A DNA stretch of 64,000 nt from contig SRSI01000059.1 in NCBI GenBank assembly GCA_005656395.1, positions 1 to 64,000 on the forward strand. The letters run 5' to 3'. Below are positions 1 through 12,900 of this stretch, piece after piece (within the stretch, counting starts at the first letter, position 1; every line of letters starts with the position of its first letter). The DNA is from Strongyloides papillosus. Lineage: Eukaryota > Nematoda > Chromadorea > Rhabditida > Strongyloididae. The notes under the pieces were generated by a model that was not told the origin of the DNA, ran no database searches, and saw nothing but the letters and a program-made list of their open reading frames with translations. The translations under genes were made by a program, and so were the position numbers.

Positions 1-43
1 ACTTATAAATAAATAATTATTTTTTTTTTATATATTTATTTAC

Positions 44-281
44 CTTTTGGAAAATTTCCATTAAAAAATTTATGAAGAAGAAATGAATCATTTTTTCTTT
101 TTACTGTACAATTTGTATAAACTTCTAAGTTGTTTATTTTTAATTCTGCAATGACATCTTTTATATTCGGATCGCTCCACGTAGTGTTTCCAATAACATC
201 AACATTAAAATATTTATAATAATACTCAGTAGAATTAATATTATATATTGAAATGATTGTAAATGCTGCAAATATTTTTAA
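44..281 (-). pseudogene. decayed exon 1 of a transthyretin-like-type secreted protein gene
   Basis: On the minus strand an open stretch of 79 codons plus one base ends in a GT donor at 43-42. This is the same exon length class and donor phase as the four better copies in this window. It reads a hydrophobic leader (LKIFAAFTIISIYNI) that lines up with the leader of the gene at 9410, then NVDVIGNTTW and a Cys-containing NCT segment. The position equivalent to the start ATG is TTA, and no in-frame ATG lies just upstream. The first conserved Cys of the family is also missing. Exon 2 would lie outside the window. I read it as a start-lost relic, though an unseen upstream exon could rescue it. Confidence 0.5.
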
Positions 282-1336
282 AAAAATTATTACAAAATAA
301 TTTGATATTATAGAAATAAAATTTCTTTTAAATACTTATAATTATGATTTAAAAATATTAAAAAATAATATTTAAACTCATATTTTTAAGAATCAAAGAA
401 TAATAAATATGAAACAATTATATACTAATATTAATTTTTAATATAGATTGCAAAAATTTTAACATCATATAATCAGATTTCTAGTAGATGAGTAAATTCA
501 TAAAATATCGTCTGATATCAACATACATTAAAAAAGAACAAACGATCAATTGCGATATATAAAAAATGTTTATTAAAACAATGCTTGTGGTTACCCGTAC
601 CATAATATTTAAAATAAGTAAAATAATAAACTTTAAAATACAAGTATTAGTTTAAAATGCGTGATGATTATTAATATTCGGTATAAGAAAGTGGTTAAAA
701 TAATAAAATAAAACATAAATAAGATCTAATTGGTGAGGATTTTTTTTCAAATGATTCATATGATATCTTTTTGTCATTCTTTCTTATTAAGATTGAAGAA
801 TTATTTATATTTAATTTAATATTACACAAAAATTTGTAATGTTTGCCCATAAATTTTTCAAATTTTCATACAGAAGAAATTTTATTATTTAAAATTAAGA
901 TTTACTGTTTGCCCGACATTATACCTTTTAAAAACGCTATTATGTACGTAACAAATTGTCAAAATTGTAATTATTTTTAAAGTAGTAATATAAGATACTA
1001 ATAATAATTTGATTTTTCTTTCATTATGATCAAACATGAAGATTAAGAGATAAACACTATTTTTAATACAGTAATATCTTATTAAATTTTATTAATGATC
1101 AACTTAAATCAATTTACAATAAAAAAATACTCTCCGATATTATTTTTCAATGGTTTTGTTCAGTGATCAATTATTTGCTCTACATGCAAATATTGAGAAA
1201 AAATAATTTAACAAACATCAGTAGGGTTATATTGTTGACATAGTTTAAAAAACCATTTTTTTTGACAATTACACTAAATAAATTAAACAAAAAATGATTT
1301 TTGAATTATGGATTTTTTTTACTCAAATCTTTAGTT

Positions 1337-1437
1337 TCGGGAGAGAGAACATTCGCTTGTCCATGAGTAAGCAAAATGGCATTTAAAAAAAAGGAAAAAA
1401 GTATATGTAAAATGGACAAGCAAATGTCCACTGTCTT
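1337..1437. repeat. short dispersed inverted-repeat element (copy 1)
   Basis: A segment of about 100 bp runs from a GAGAACATTCGCTTGTCCAT-like edge through an A-rich core to ATGGACAAGCAAATGTCCAC. The two edges are rough reverse complements. Related sequence recurs at 3283-3384 and several times at 30350-30835, so this is a small dispersed palindromic repeat of MITE type. Confidence 0.45.
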
Positions 1438-3282
1438 AAAATATTTTATGATCAAATTAATTTATGATTTTAAAAATCAAAGAATATACACTCAAGAAAA
1501 AAAATGATTTTTTAGACACAAAAAATAAAAAGGACAAATTTTGACAATTCTATCTACGATGGAAAAAAATGTCCCACTATTTTAAAAAATTGAATATTAT
1601 TCAAATTTAAAAATATCAAGCGATAGCAAAAATTTTTATACAAAGCAAAATATTAGGTTGTCGCTTACTTTTTGCTGTTTTTTTACAAAGATATATATAT
1701 TTGACTTTTAAATTAATGTGAATTTTTTTAATTTTGATATTTTTTATGACATCACGCTTATTTAGATCTTAACTTGTTTCTTTATTTTATAAAATATGCT
1801 ATTAAAAGTCAATTTCGTGTAAAATTATTGATGTTTTTAATAAAGATCATTATTATAAATAATCTACTAACGGCAAAAAGTTTAAAATTTTATAAAAATA
1901 ACAATAAAAAGCAATAATTATTTACTCACACAAAGTATCATTAATAAAGATATTATTTTGATATTCGTTCTTATTTTAAATTAAAATATGTAAAAGTTAT
2001 TTTTTTTACTATTAATAAAAATCTATATTATTTTATAACTTTTAATAAGTTTGATTTTTAAAGATGATCTTTAAAAGACATTATGAAAGAAATTTAGAGC
2101 ATCAAATGTGAAAATTTTATAAAATACAATTTATAATAATTCAAACTATTAAAAAATATCAAAAAAATGTACTGTAATATGTTAAAAATGTTTTTTATAA
2201 AGTTTTTGTAATTTTACATAGAATGAGATTTTAACTATGTATTTTAAAATGAATTGTAGAAAACACTTGAATTCTAAAATAAAAATAGTATACTAGAAAA
2301 ATAGAAACTTATTTTAATAATTAGTGAGGATGAGCCCCGTGGTATCATGTAAAGTTTTCGGATCAAGATAAAAACAATCACGGTAATAAATATTGTAACA
2401 ATAAAAACACTTATTTAATATTACGAAAATCATCTAAGCTAAAAAGTAATTCGATCGTTAAGTATAATTGCTACCCATATTAATTGTTATATATGTTAAT
2501 TGTTAATTTTATGTTGTTAATTAGGATTGTTGTTAATATGTTATTTGTAGGCGAGACTACACAAATAAAAATATTTTACTATTCTCTAATTATTTTTTTA
2601 ATTTTTATAAACAGAAATTTACTTTAAAGTTTTTGCGTACACCCTAGTATAGTTTATCAGTGTTTTACACTATTCTCTTATAAGCACAACGATAACACCA
2701 CAAAATAAGTAAAGTAATTAACTCAATTTATTTCAATTTACTTAAATTTCAATTACTTCTAATTTAATTACCCAACTAAACAATATCTTATAAATTACTA
2801 AAATTACACTTACAGTTCCTTTAGTGGGATTTTCTCAACTTATACAATAATAACACAATACAATCAAATATTATAACTTATCTAACCCTAGAAATATATT
2901 ATAATTAATATTAATATTGCTTAAATTATCCCTAATTACATAAATAAATCATATATACCATAACATGTTTTGGAATTTTTAAATTTATTGTATTTTTCTT
3001 AACACGATTTTATTACTAAACGAAATAATTGCAAAAACATTAGTCACAAATTAAGAAAATTCAAATTTTATTAGGTGGGACAAATAATGAAATTTTATGC
3101 AAACCTGTGCTTTTTTTTCTGTGTAGGAGAAAAAAATGATTTTTTAGGGCATAAAATAATTATTCAAAGGAAATTATGATGAGATTGCCACTATGTGTAA
3201 CTTATTTTTGATTATTTTATTGGATTTACTTCACACACGAATATGCACTCCACAGTGACCCTACCTTAATTAAATTAAAAAA

Positions 3283-3384
3283 GAGACGGTGGAAATCAGC
3301 TTACCCATGGGCAAGCGAAATATAATTTAAAAAAAAAGAAGAAAATATAGGTAATAATGGACAAGTGAATATCCACCGTCCCCA
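3283..3384. repeat. short dispersed inverted-repeat element (copy 2)
   Basis: The segment starts GAGACGGTGGA and ends ATCCACCGTC, which are imperfect inverse partners. It contains ATGGGCAAGCGAAAT and ATGGACAAGTGAAT blocks shared with 1337-1437 and 30350-30835. The core is A-rich and non-coding. Confidence 0.5.
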
Positions 3385-3756
3385 TAAAACATCTGATTAA
3401 CTCATAAAACAAGCTTTAAGATAACAAAAATTTATTTATGTTTGTAAAGACTATTTATTTATGTTTAAAAAGACTATTTATTAATGTTTAATTCTTAGAA
3501 TTACCAAGGTCTCTATTTTTCTAAATTAATATGTTAACAAACAAATTTTTTATATATCATAAAATTTTTGAAATGTTTTATTAAATTTTGCATATTATTA
3601 TAAAAAAAAATTTGTCATTATTTGTGACAAAAAAATACCCATGTTATTTTAATAGTGACTGTCACTGATGCTTACAAAAATAACAGTTTCTTTTAAAGTT
3701 AGAGATTTCGTCACTGTTAGGTGTTGTGTGTTCAGATTCATTTTTCGGATTTGGAT

Positions 3757-4195
3757 TTAGATATCCAAGATAACATAAAAATGATATGTTCCGTCTAAAT
3801 TGGGTTGTATATAATCGTCGCTGTCTTCACAATCGCGTGGAATTTGTTTTGTAAAATTTGTCTTAGAATTACAATAAGTAAAATTAGCATAAACCTCTAA
3901 AAATATAAAATTAAATAATTTTCTTTATTTTTTTACCATTTTTTTTTAATTTAGCATTTGTTACATTTGCAGAAATAGTAAATAGATAACCACATGGAAT
4001 AATCGTTTTATTTTTAGGTTTTTTGCGGCCATTCATTCCTAGTTTCGCAGTAACATTTTGTGTACGGAATATATATCTACCTTCAGGACATCCAGGTGTT
4101 GCGCTGACACGAAGGTCGACTTTCTGGGCACAAATTTTAACGAAAACATATATTAAAATAATTAGAAATAATATTAATGTTATAATAACTCTCAT
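3757..4195 (-). CDS. small secreted transthyretin-like-type protein, C-terminus probably frameshifted
   Basis: Two exons on the minus strand: 4195-3937 and 3896-3757, joined by a 40-nt intron with GT/AG ends, giving 132 residues. The start is the internal Met of MRVIITLILF, which matches the leaders of the paralogs at 9410, 16703 and 22452. Exon 1 has the family pattern: signal peptide, a V-x-GTP-x-C-like strand (RVSATPGCPEG), an NVTAKL strand and a later Cys. Exon 2 reads VYANFTY and IPRDC as in the paralogs. Near 3780 the frame departs from the family. Shifting by one base restores CYLGYLNPNP, which matches FGELNPN of the gene at 22452, and runs on to a stop at 3662. The copy is therefore either a young pseudogene or carries a sequencing indel. 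The transthyretin-like label rests on fold-like pattern only. Confidence 0.55.
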
Positions 4196-4307
4196 TTTTG
4201 GATATTTTATTTTAATACTGTGAAAGTAAAATTTCCTTAAATAGTAAAAATTACCATACAAAATTATTAGAAAATAAATATTTAATTTCTGAAGTATCAT
4301 AGAACAG

Positions 4308-4968
4308 CAAATACAGGATGTTTAAAAAAAGTGTCCTTTTTTTTAATTTTTATAACTTCGTTCATTCTTAACCGATTTTAGAAAAACATTTTTTAAGTCT
4401 TTAAGTAAGACTTTGGAGTTTTGTCATGAAAAAAATGTTACAATTTTTTATTTTTTTGATAAAAGAATTACGCAAAATGATGGTAAACACTTACTTTTAA
4501 TTTTTTATGTCTTTATTAAATTTCTATTTTAAAAAATAACTTAAAGTGGCATCCATTTTAGTTTGAGCATTATTTAAGTCTTTTTTCACAATTTGAAAAA
4601 GCTTTTTCCCAAAACTTCACTTTTATCATTTATCACTTCAAAGACCTAAGTTTTTTTTCCAATTCTTTCTTATTTTCAGTTTGTACTGTAGACAAGTGAT
4701 TTATCATGATCTCAAAAGAGGAAATCTTTTAGAGTTAAATCAGATGATTTTGAAAATCATATCAAAAATGTTTATTTTTCTAAATAAACAGTATTTTCTG
4801 GATAAATTTAGAAATTAAAAACGGTTGTTTTTTTTAAATATTTTTATGACAAACAAAACTTCAAAGTTACAACTACAGGTTAAAAAAATTTTATTAAAAT
4901 CAGTTAAGAATGAACGAAGATATAAAAAATTAAAAAATGATATACTTATTTGAAACACCTAGTATTTG
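4308..4968. mobile_element. 661-bp terminal-inverted-repeat element
   Basis: The left end CAAATACAGGATGTTT and the right end, read inverted, CCAAATACTAGGTGTTT form long imperfect inverted repeats. The pairing continues inward through TTCGTTCATTCTTAAC on both arms. There is no transposase frame. A second copy lies at 8642-9300 in opposite orientation, at the equivalent place upstream of the gene at 9410. The equivalent site upstream of the genes at 16224 and 22452 lacks it. Confidence 0.6.
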
Positions 4969-7900
4969 GTATTTTGAAGTAATGTAACTTTTGATTAACT
5001 TTGATATTTTTTATGATATTATGCTCATCTTAGAGTCTAACTCGTTTTTTTTAAAAAATTTTATGAAGTACATTTTTATATTTCAATCTCGTGTAAAGTT
5101 GTTAACGTTTTAACAAAAATCATTCATTCAAACATTCCACTAACAAGAATATGTTTAGAAATTAAAAAATTTCATAACAATAATTATTTACTCACACAAA
5201 GTATAATTAATTAAAAATATTACCTTAGTATTTTGTACTTAGTTTATATTAAAATATGTAAGAGTAATTTTCTTACTATGAATAAAGATTCATATTATTT
5301 TATACTTTCTATAAGTTTGATTTTTTAAGATGATCTTGAAAAACAGTATAAAAATTTGAACTATTAGATGAGTAAAATTCTATAATGAAGTATAAATTAT
5401 AACAATTCAAACTATTGAAACATTTAAAAAACGTACTGTGATATGTTAAAAATGTTTTAATTTTGCATAAAATTAAGTTCTAATCCTGTACTCTAAAACG
5501 TATCGTAGAAAACAAGTTAAATTTAAAAATAAAAATAATGTAATAGAAAAATAAAAACTTATTTTAATAATTTTTTAACTGTTGCTTTTAAATTTATGAA
5601 CGAAATAATTGCGATTAAATTAGTCGCAAACTAAGAAAATTCAAACTTTATCAGGTAGAACAAATTTACAATATTTTACGTAAACCTTTGTTCTTTTTAT
5701 TTTTCTATGTCTAGAAGTTTAAAATACTAAAAATAAAATCACAAAAAAAGTAATTTATCATTTAGATATTATAAGCACATTCTTTTGATAAACATTTATA
5801 ATATATTTAGTATTTCAATATAGTTTTAATAAAAAATTTATTAATGAAAACACTTTTGTTAAATGAAATAAAAAGTATCAAAAATTTTATAAACAAATGA
5901 TCATTGCATGATTTAAAAAAAGGAATGACTTATAAAAATTTAGAAAATACAGTTGTTTATTTTTTATGATTTAAAGTGATTGAACTTAGTTAATAAAATT
6001 ATGTGAACAGAAAAAAAACAGTACAAATGGAACTGGATTACCAGAACTTCGATTATTTAGATATTCGGTTAACCGAATCAAGAATTTTAGATTTGGGAGA
6101 AATTTCAGAATAAGGATTTCCTCTTTTTTAACGCTTTTAACTTTGAATTTTTTGCTTTCCTTATTTTTTTCTTGAATGTCAATATATATTTAGCAACATT
6201 ATTGAGCAATTTAGAAAATTAAAAAAAACTTTATAAGTTAAAAAAAAGCCTAACAGTGAATTCTAGTGCAGCTGAAAATAGAAAATTTGTCTCTTATTGA
6301 GTATTACAAAGTTTTTTCGATTTTGAAGTTAATATATGGTTGCAATTGTGTCAGTTGATTATGAAAACTAATTATTTCATCAAATAATTTCTTATTTAAT
6401 CTCTATAGTATAATTTAATATAATTTTCCTTCGAAATTTAAGCAAAAAAATGAATGCTACAAAAAATTTCTTCAAATGTTACAAACTACCGCTAAACATG
6501 TTTATGTATCATTATCCGTTATAAAAATAATAAATTAAGCAAATGAAATGCTTCATTTAGCTATTTAACGTGGAGGCCCCTATTATAGAGTTTAGCCAAA
6601 GATTTTTATATTTATTCGATTATCCAGACGATCTTCCATAAGAATTAGTCCGGATAATCGAGTTTTTACTGTATTTTGTTAAATAAGTTAGATGTATTAC
6701 TCATTTTTGTTACTTATATTTTTTACAAAATGCAAACTAATGGCCAAACCTAATCATTTCGTTTTGATAGACTACTATACAAATAAGTATAAACTGTACG
6801 TGCATTTTAAATAATTACGCTTCTAAAATTAGTAAAAATGCATAAAGCAGTATAATATAAAATTTTTTTTTTGTATTTTGCACGGAAATGATCATTTAAT
6901 TATTGTCAATGATAATATGATAAGTGATATATTTATCTTTGATAAATCTTATCAGTAATAAAATTTCGACAAATATCATTGATCATTTGGAACATAATAT
7001 CTGATCAGTGATAAATTCGTTTTTTCAACAATGAAAGATGATAAAAAATGTAATGCTTTATCATGATAGATAATAATGCATGAGTTATTTTAAATCGATA
7101 CTTTTGTATTAAGATTTTATAAGAAATTTATTAGTAATTTGTGAAAAAAACTTTATTTTAAGTTGAAGAATATTTAACATGTTTTGATTAACAAATATAT
7201 AAAAAGAAGCATGTTTAAAATACAGGTCTTCTTCACCAAATCGCTATTTATGTCATTTGTTCACCAATTAAATAATATTTTTTTAGTAAGTATACGAAAA
7301 TAAATTTGTTTAAATGTATTTTGTAAGATTTAAAGAAAAAAACTTTTTTGCTACATTAACTTTTTTACCAAATTTTTTACATTAATCGTATTTAAACAAT
7401 TACTTCTTTTATATAAAAAGTACTTTTAAGAGAAATCTAAATATCTGAAGGTATTTTAGAGCTTCTTTAGGCATTCTTTATTTTTAACACCAGTTTTCTT
7501 AATTCAATTTTCTAAATTATTTGTATCTAAAGTTGTAATAGTATTAAGGTAAGATTTGTTTAGCAAAACAATTACTTATTATTAACGGAATAGCATGTAT
7601 GCAACAATACAATATATAAAAAGGAAAAACTTTTTTTAAAATTAAATTTATTATTAATGATTGTTCAATTAAACCTTTCTAGCTACAATGTTAAAAAACA
7701 TATTTTCCATAAACAGAACTTTTATTTCACTGGAGATTATTGTGAATATAACAATACTAGAGGTATTGCAGATATTTAGGTTATTTTGATGCAAAAGTTG
7801 ATAATTTGATAAGCCAGATGTAAACGAAATTTTTTTAATTTCCCGTGTGGCCTTATATGTAGACATTTTTTAATGTTATGTCATGAATATTGTTATATAT

Positions 7901-8641
7901 GCTTGTTATATCACTATAAGTCATTTAAATATAATTATTATGCGATTGATATTTAAAAAAATAAATGTTGCAAAAAAATTTGGTGCAAATGTTAACAATT
8001 GTTATTATATACGTTTATTTATGAATAGTTGTTATAAAAATATCATTTACTTTTATTTAAATAGTTAATTAAACAATTTATAGAAGGATATTCTATTCTA
8101 AACACTATCCTTTCTTTGTCATATTTTAAAAAAAAATGGCAAAAAGCATGCATGAAAGGCAAAGGAATACACTTTTTTAACAAAAACTGTATGTATGTAT
8201 AAATCTTTTAAATAATTATCTAAGGTATTTCTATATGTGCTTTTGGATTTTTATTATTAAAAATGTATAGACATTAAAAGAAATTTTAAAATTTAAATTT
8301 TTACTAGTTTTTGTCACAGACATTAAAAAAATAACATCGATTTTGACATAAAATTTTTCCGTAAAACACTAAAATAATATTCTTAATTAATAATACTTTG
8401 TGAGAGTAAATAATTATTGCTTTTCATTATCATTGTGATGAAATTTCTAAATTTCTAAACATATTCTTGTTGGTAGAATGTTTAAAGAATGATTTTTGTT
8501 AAAACGTTAACAACTTTACACGAAATTGACTTATAAAAACGTACTTTACAACATATTATGAAAAACAAGTTAGACTCTAAGATGAGCATAATATTATAAA
8601 AGATATCGAGATTTAAAAAAAGTTACATTACTTCAAAATGC
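4969..8641. other. centre of an inverted duplication, gene-free
   Basis: Positions 4981-5560 are the reverse complement of about 8300-8640 with many mismatches. Shared landmarks are the TTAGAGTCTAACTCG and CGTGTAAAGTTGTTAACG blocks. The centre (about 5,700-8,290) shows no convincing gene. The short frames at 7669-7866 and 7883-8068 have no signal peptide or family motif, and overlap AT-rich low-complexity sequence. A pogo-like relic is at 6019-6671. Confidence 0.5.
6019..6671. mobile_element. possible pogo/Tigger-like non-autonomous element
   Basis: The right end read inverted is CAGTAAAAACTCGATTATCC, the style of pogo-family ends, and is followed by a TA. The left end CAGTACAAATGGAACTGGAT is a diverged partner. 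The interior holds a perfect 16-bp palindrome, ATTCGGTTAACCGAAT, near 6061. No transposase frame is visible. The left TA is missing, so the boundary is uncertain. Confidence 0.3.
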
Positions 8642-9300
8642 CAAATACAGAATGTTTCAAATAGGTGCACCTTTTTTTATACTTTTATAATTTCGTTTAC
8701 TCTTAACCGACTTTAACAAAGTTTTTTAATCTATGCTATGACTTCGGGGTTTTTTTTTGTCATAAAAATACTTTAAAAAATAACCGTTCTTAAGTATTAA
8801 ATGTAATCTTTAAATAATGTATATTTAGAAAAAACAAACATCTTTGATGTGGTTTTCAAGATCATCCGATTTAACTCTAATGAATTTCTTTTTTGAAACA
8901 TGTCAAATCCTTAACATACAGTACATAAACTGAAAGTAAAGAAGAATTAGAAAAAAAAAATTTAGAAAGTATTTAAAGTGATAAATAATGATAAGGAAGT
9001 TTTGTAGAAAAGTTTTTTTAAATTGTAAAAATTGGCTTAAATTATGCTTAACTAAGATGAATGTCACTTTAAGTCTTTTTTTTTAATTAAAGATTCAATA
9101 AACTTTCAAATAAATGTTCATCATATTTGAGCGCAACTTTTGCAGCAAAAAAATCAAAAATTTGTTACAAATTTTTTTTGTTAATCAAACTTTAAAATCT
9201 TAATCACGGACTAAAAAACAATTTACTAAAATCAGTTAAAAATAGACAAAGTTATAGAATTTTAAAAAATGATACATCTATTTTAAATACTTTCTATTTG
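8642..9300. mobile_element. terminal-inverted-repeat element, second copy (inverted)
   Basis: The ends CAAATACAGAATGTTTCAAA and, read inverted, CAAATAGAAAGTATTTAAAA match the element at 4308-4968. The interior matches that copy in reverse orientation. It sits just upstream of the gene at 9410, mirroring the position of the other copy upstream of the minus-strand gene at 4195. It was therefore probably duplicated together with the gene. Confidence 0.55.
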
Positions 9301-9409
9301 TTGTTCTTTAATTTTTAGAATATAAATATCTATTTTTCAAAGATTTACATGGTAATTTTATTATTTAAAATAATTTTATTTTTAAAATATTAAAGTAAAA
9401 TATTCAAAA

Positions 9410-9909
9410 ATGAAAGTTTTTAAAACATTTACAATATTTATAATTATTTCAATATCCTGTATTGTTATGGTTTGTAGCCGTGCTGTTACACTTTATGTCA
9501 CAGGAACACCTAGATGTTTCAGAATAAAAGGAAAAACTCAGAAAGAAAACGTTACTGCGTTACTTAGAAGCCGTAAACATCCCAATTTCAAAAAGAGTGT
9601 AACTGGTTCATGTGGCGAAAAAATTAGTATTCATGCATATACTTCAACTGAAATTATAGACGCTAATGGTAAAAAAGTATAAAAAAAAAGATTATTTATA
9701 TATTTTTAGAAATTTATGTTAATTATACTTATAAAAGAGACAATATAACACTTACATATAAAATTCCCGGTGATTGTCAAACGCCAGGTGGTTACGGGTC
9801 AAGAAGAAGGTATTATATTTGTAATTTTAAAAGTTATAATGATCTATTAAATGAAGAGTTTTGTAGTCGGTTTTTCGGTTTTATAACAGGGTGTTATACT
9901 TCATACTGA
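9410..9909 (+). CDS. small secreted transthyretin-like-type protein
   Basis: Two exons, 9410-9668 and 9710-9909, with a 41-nt GT/AG intron, give 152 residues. The start is preceded by TTCAAAAATG, identical to the paralog at 22452. Residues 1-24 are a signal peptide (MKVFKTFTIFIIISISC...). Then come a VTLYVTGTPRCF strand and ENVTALL, a beta-strand pattern with a glycosylation-type NVT like that of nematode transthyretin-like proteins, and an SVTGSCGEK Cys. Exon 2 gives YVNYTYKRDN, an IPGDC Cys, YYICNF and a Cys-rich tail ending GCYTSY. The intron has the same phase as in all copies. Function is unknown; the protein is likely exported. The gene pairs head-to-head with the one at 3757-4195. Confidence 0.72.
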
Positions 9910-9974
9910 CACATTTTAAATTTTAATAACTTTTTTTATTTTTAATAAAATTTTAATCTTTTTTATTTTAAAGT

Positions 9975-12900
9975 ACCAGCCTTAGACCCGCCTTCGGCAG
10001 GTCATAGCTGGACTGCAGAGCAAAATTTTTACTAAAGCATTTTTATACTAAATTGTTAATCAAAGTATGTGTATAAAAAAATTGTTCTATTGAGTTACAT
10101 ATTTCTGAAAAAATAAAATAACCGAAAATACATTGTTATAATATGTTAATACATTATGAAATATTTCTGAGTTTGAGAATCATTTCATAACGTCTACATT
10201 TATTGAAAGTGTTTAGTTAAACAAAAAATTTACCCAACAATAAGAATTTTATATCTAAGAGGTAAATAAAAATGAATTTTTAAAACTACCAAAGTCACTA
10301 TTAAGGTGACTCTTCATCATATTTTTGAAATTGGTATATACAATTTGATATCGTTGCTCTATTAACTACATATGTATCTTAATTTTACAAATATGTAAAT
10401 GAAAAAAAACAAAAAAATTAATACATAAAATAACTTATTTCGTTTTTAAGCTACAAACTTTGCTATAGTTTTCATATTTTATGCCAGAATTTGTTCTACG
10501 TATTAAATTTAGTTTCATTTTCTTTAAACAACTTTGCATAAAATTATAATATTAGAAAATTTTAATTTTTACTAAAAAAATGATCATCACCTTTTTATTC
10601 ATAACTTAATTCATTTTTTATTAATCTTTCTAATATTAAGTTTCCTTCTTATTCTTGATTTTGTATCTTTTAAATGAGCCTTAAACCATTAAATTTCATT
10701 AACTTTGAAAAGAGTTATTTCTGGTAAAAAACTATACAAAAATGTGTCAAAAAAGTAAAGTTTTTTAAATATAACTTAGTCAATTATAAACCAAATGTTT
10801 TAAGGCACATGTTCCCCCCTAAGTTGGAAAAAAATACATATATTAAATGTTTAACCATAAAAAATTATCAAGTTTGAAAAGAGTTATGTCTGGAACAAAA
10901 TTGATTTTCACAATAAAAATGGAAAAAAGCAAGAAAAATGACACTAAAATTGGCATAAATCGTTTTCTAGATAAACTGTAAACTTCGCAATAGTTTCATT
11001 TTTTAAGTTAGACTTATATCTATATAAAAGAGATTATTAATACTTAATTTTATAAAGATTCCATTAAGTAATAGCTATTTAACTTTTAAATTTTTACCAA
11101 AAAAATAGTCATTACTTATTGATCCATAACTTAACTAATTCGCTATCAATCTTAATACTGCTGTGTTTCTTCCTTATTTTATGTTAGTATCTTTCAAATG
11201 AGTCGTAAATCATAAAATTTCACTAACTTTGATAAGAGTTATTTCTGGAACAAAACTATCCAAAAATGTGTCTTAAAAGCGATATTTCTAAAAATAATTT
11301 GGCCAGTTATGGAATAAAAGTTTTGAGATACACTTTCCCCCCTAAGTTGAAAAAAAATACATCAAATGACTATTTGACCATAAAAATTAATCAAGTTTGA
11401 AAAGAGTTATGTCTAGAACAAAATTGACTTTTACAAAAGAAATATAAATAAGCAAGAAAAAGGACACTAAAATTTGCATAAATCGTTTTCTAGATAAGCT
11501 ATAAAATTCGCAATAGTCTCATTTTTAAAGTTAGACTTAAATCTATATAAAAAAACCATATCAACATAATTTTATAAAGTTTTAATAAGGTAATATCTAT
11601 CTAACTTTTTAATTTTTACGAAAAAAAATGGTCATTACTTATTAACCTATAACTTTGCTAATTCTTTATGAATTTAAATTCTATTAAGTTTTCCCCTTAT
11701 TCCCGACTTTTACATTTCAAATGAGTTAAAGAACAAAAAAAATCCGTCCACTTTTACAAAAGTTATTTGAAAGACAAAACTATGCAAAAATTGTTCCAAA
11801 AAATAGTATTTTATAAATATAACTTGGCCACTTATAGACCAAAAGTGTTGAGACTCATTTTCCGCATTAAGTTGAAAAAAAATACATCAAATGACTATTT
11901 AGCCATAAAAATTGATAAAGTTTATAGAGAGTTATGCTGAAAACAAAATTGATTTTTATGAAAAAAGTGAAAAAAAGCTAAAATGTTGGCATAAAAATTA
12001 ACATTACTCCTTTCGTTGTTAAACTATTAACTTCGTTAGACTTTTATTTTTTTAGTTAGACGTAGATCTCTAAAACAGATACTATTTTAAATGATTTCAC
12101 CAAGTTTTGACTAATTTATAGCTGTTTTAATTTTTAATCTTTTTTTCAAAATTGTCACCACTCTTTGGACCATAACTCAGCCAATTATTATTCAACCTTA
12201 ATATTATTATGTTTCTGAACTATTCTGGAAGTGTACCTTTTAAATCACATACTAATCAAATTTTTTCATTAACTTTGAAGAAAGTTATTCTCTGAACAAA
12301 ATCATACTAAAAAAGGGGTCAAAAAGAGTGTTTTTTAAAGATGATTTGGCCAAAAGTTTTTGAAACTAATCCAGGCCTTTAGTTAGAAAAAAACACATCT
12401 TTTGGCTATTTACCCATAAAAATCGGTTGAAATTAAAGAGAGTTATGAGAGAGACAAATTTTTTTTCCTTATTTCTTTTTGGTATAGAAATTTATCAGTT
12501 TAGTTAATTTTATTAGGTCTTAACGAATCTATAGTAAAAAATACAATTAACATAATATTTAATAATTAACAATAAATTATAAAATTAATTATACAATGAA
12601 AAGACTACTTTTTTTATAAATAATATTTCTATACCAAAAAGAAATAAGGAAAAAAAATTTGTCTTTAACATAACTCTCTTCAAAATTAACCGATTTTAAT
12701 GGATAAATAGCCAAAAGATGTGTTTTTTTCTAACTTAGGGGGGAAAATGGGTCTTGAATGTTTTGGGCCATAATTGGCTAAGTTATCTTTAAAAAACACC
12801 CTTTTTTAGGGCCCTTTTTACATAGTTTTGTTACTCGACTAACTCTCTTCAAAGTTAACGAAATAAATTGCTTTATATCTCATTCGAAAGTTAAAATTCC

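Larger units (their letters stand above)
300..3660. other. gene-free flank with duplicated upstream DNA and short repeats
   Basis: I see no gene here. Positions 300-560 resemble the upstream flanks of the secreted-protein genes at 16224 and 22452. Positions 1680-2320 and 3020-3110 resemble the distal flank at 4981-5670. About 700 bases at 2325-3005 interrupt that match and look like an insertion in this copy only. Two short repeats sit at 1337-1437 and 3283-3384. Confidence 0.5.

Noticed and set aside
7669..8068. Two small frames on opposite strands
   Set aside because: No signal peptide, no paralog in the window, low-complexity AT sequence.
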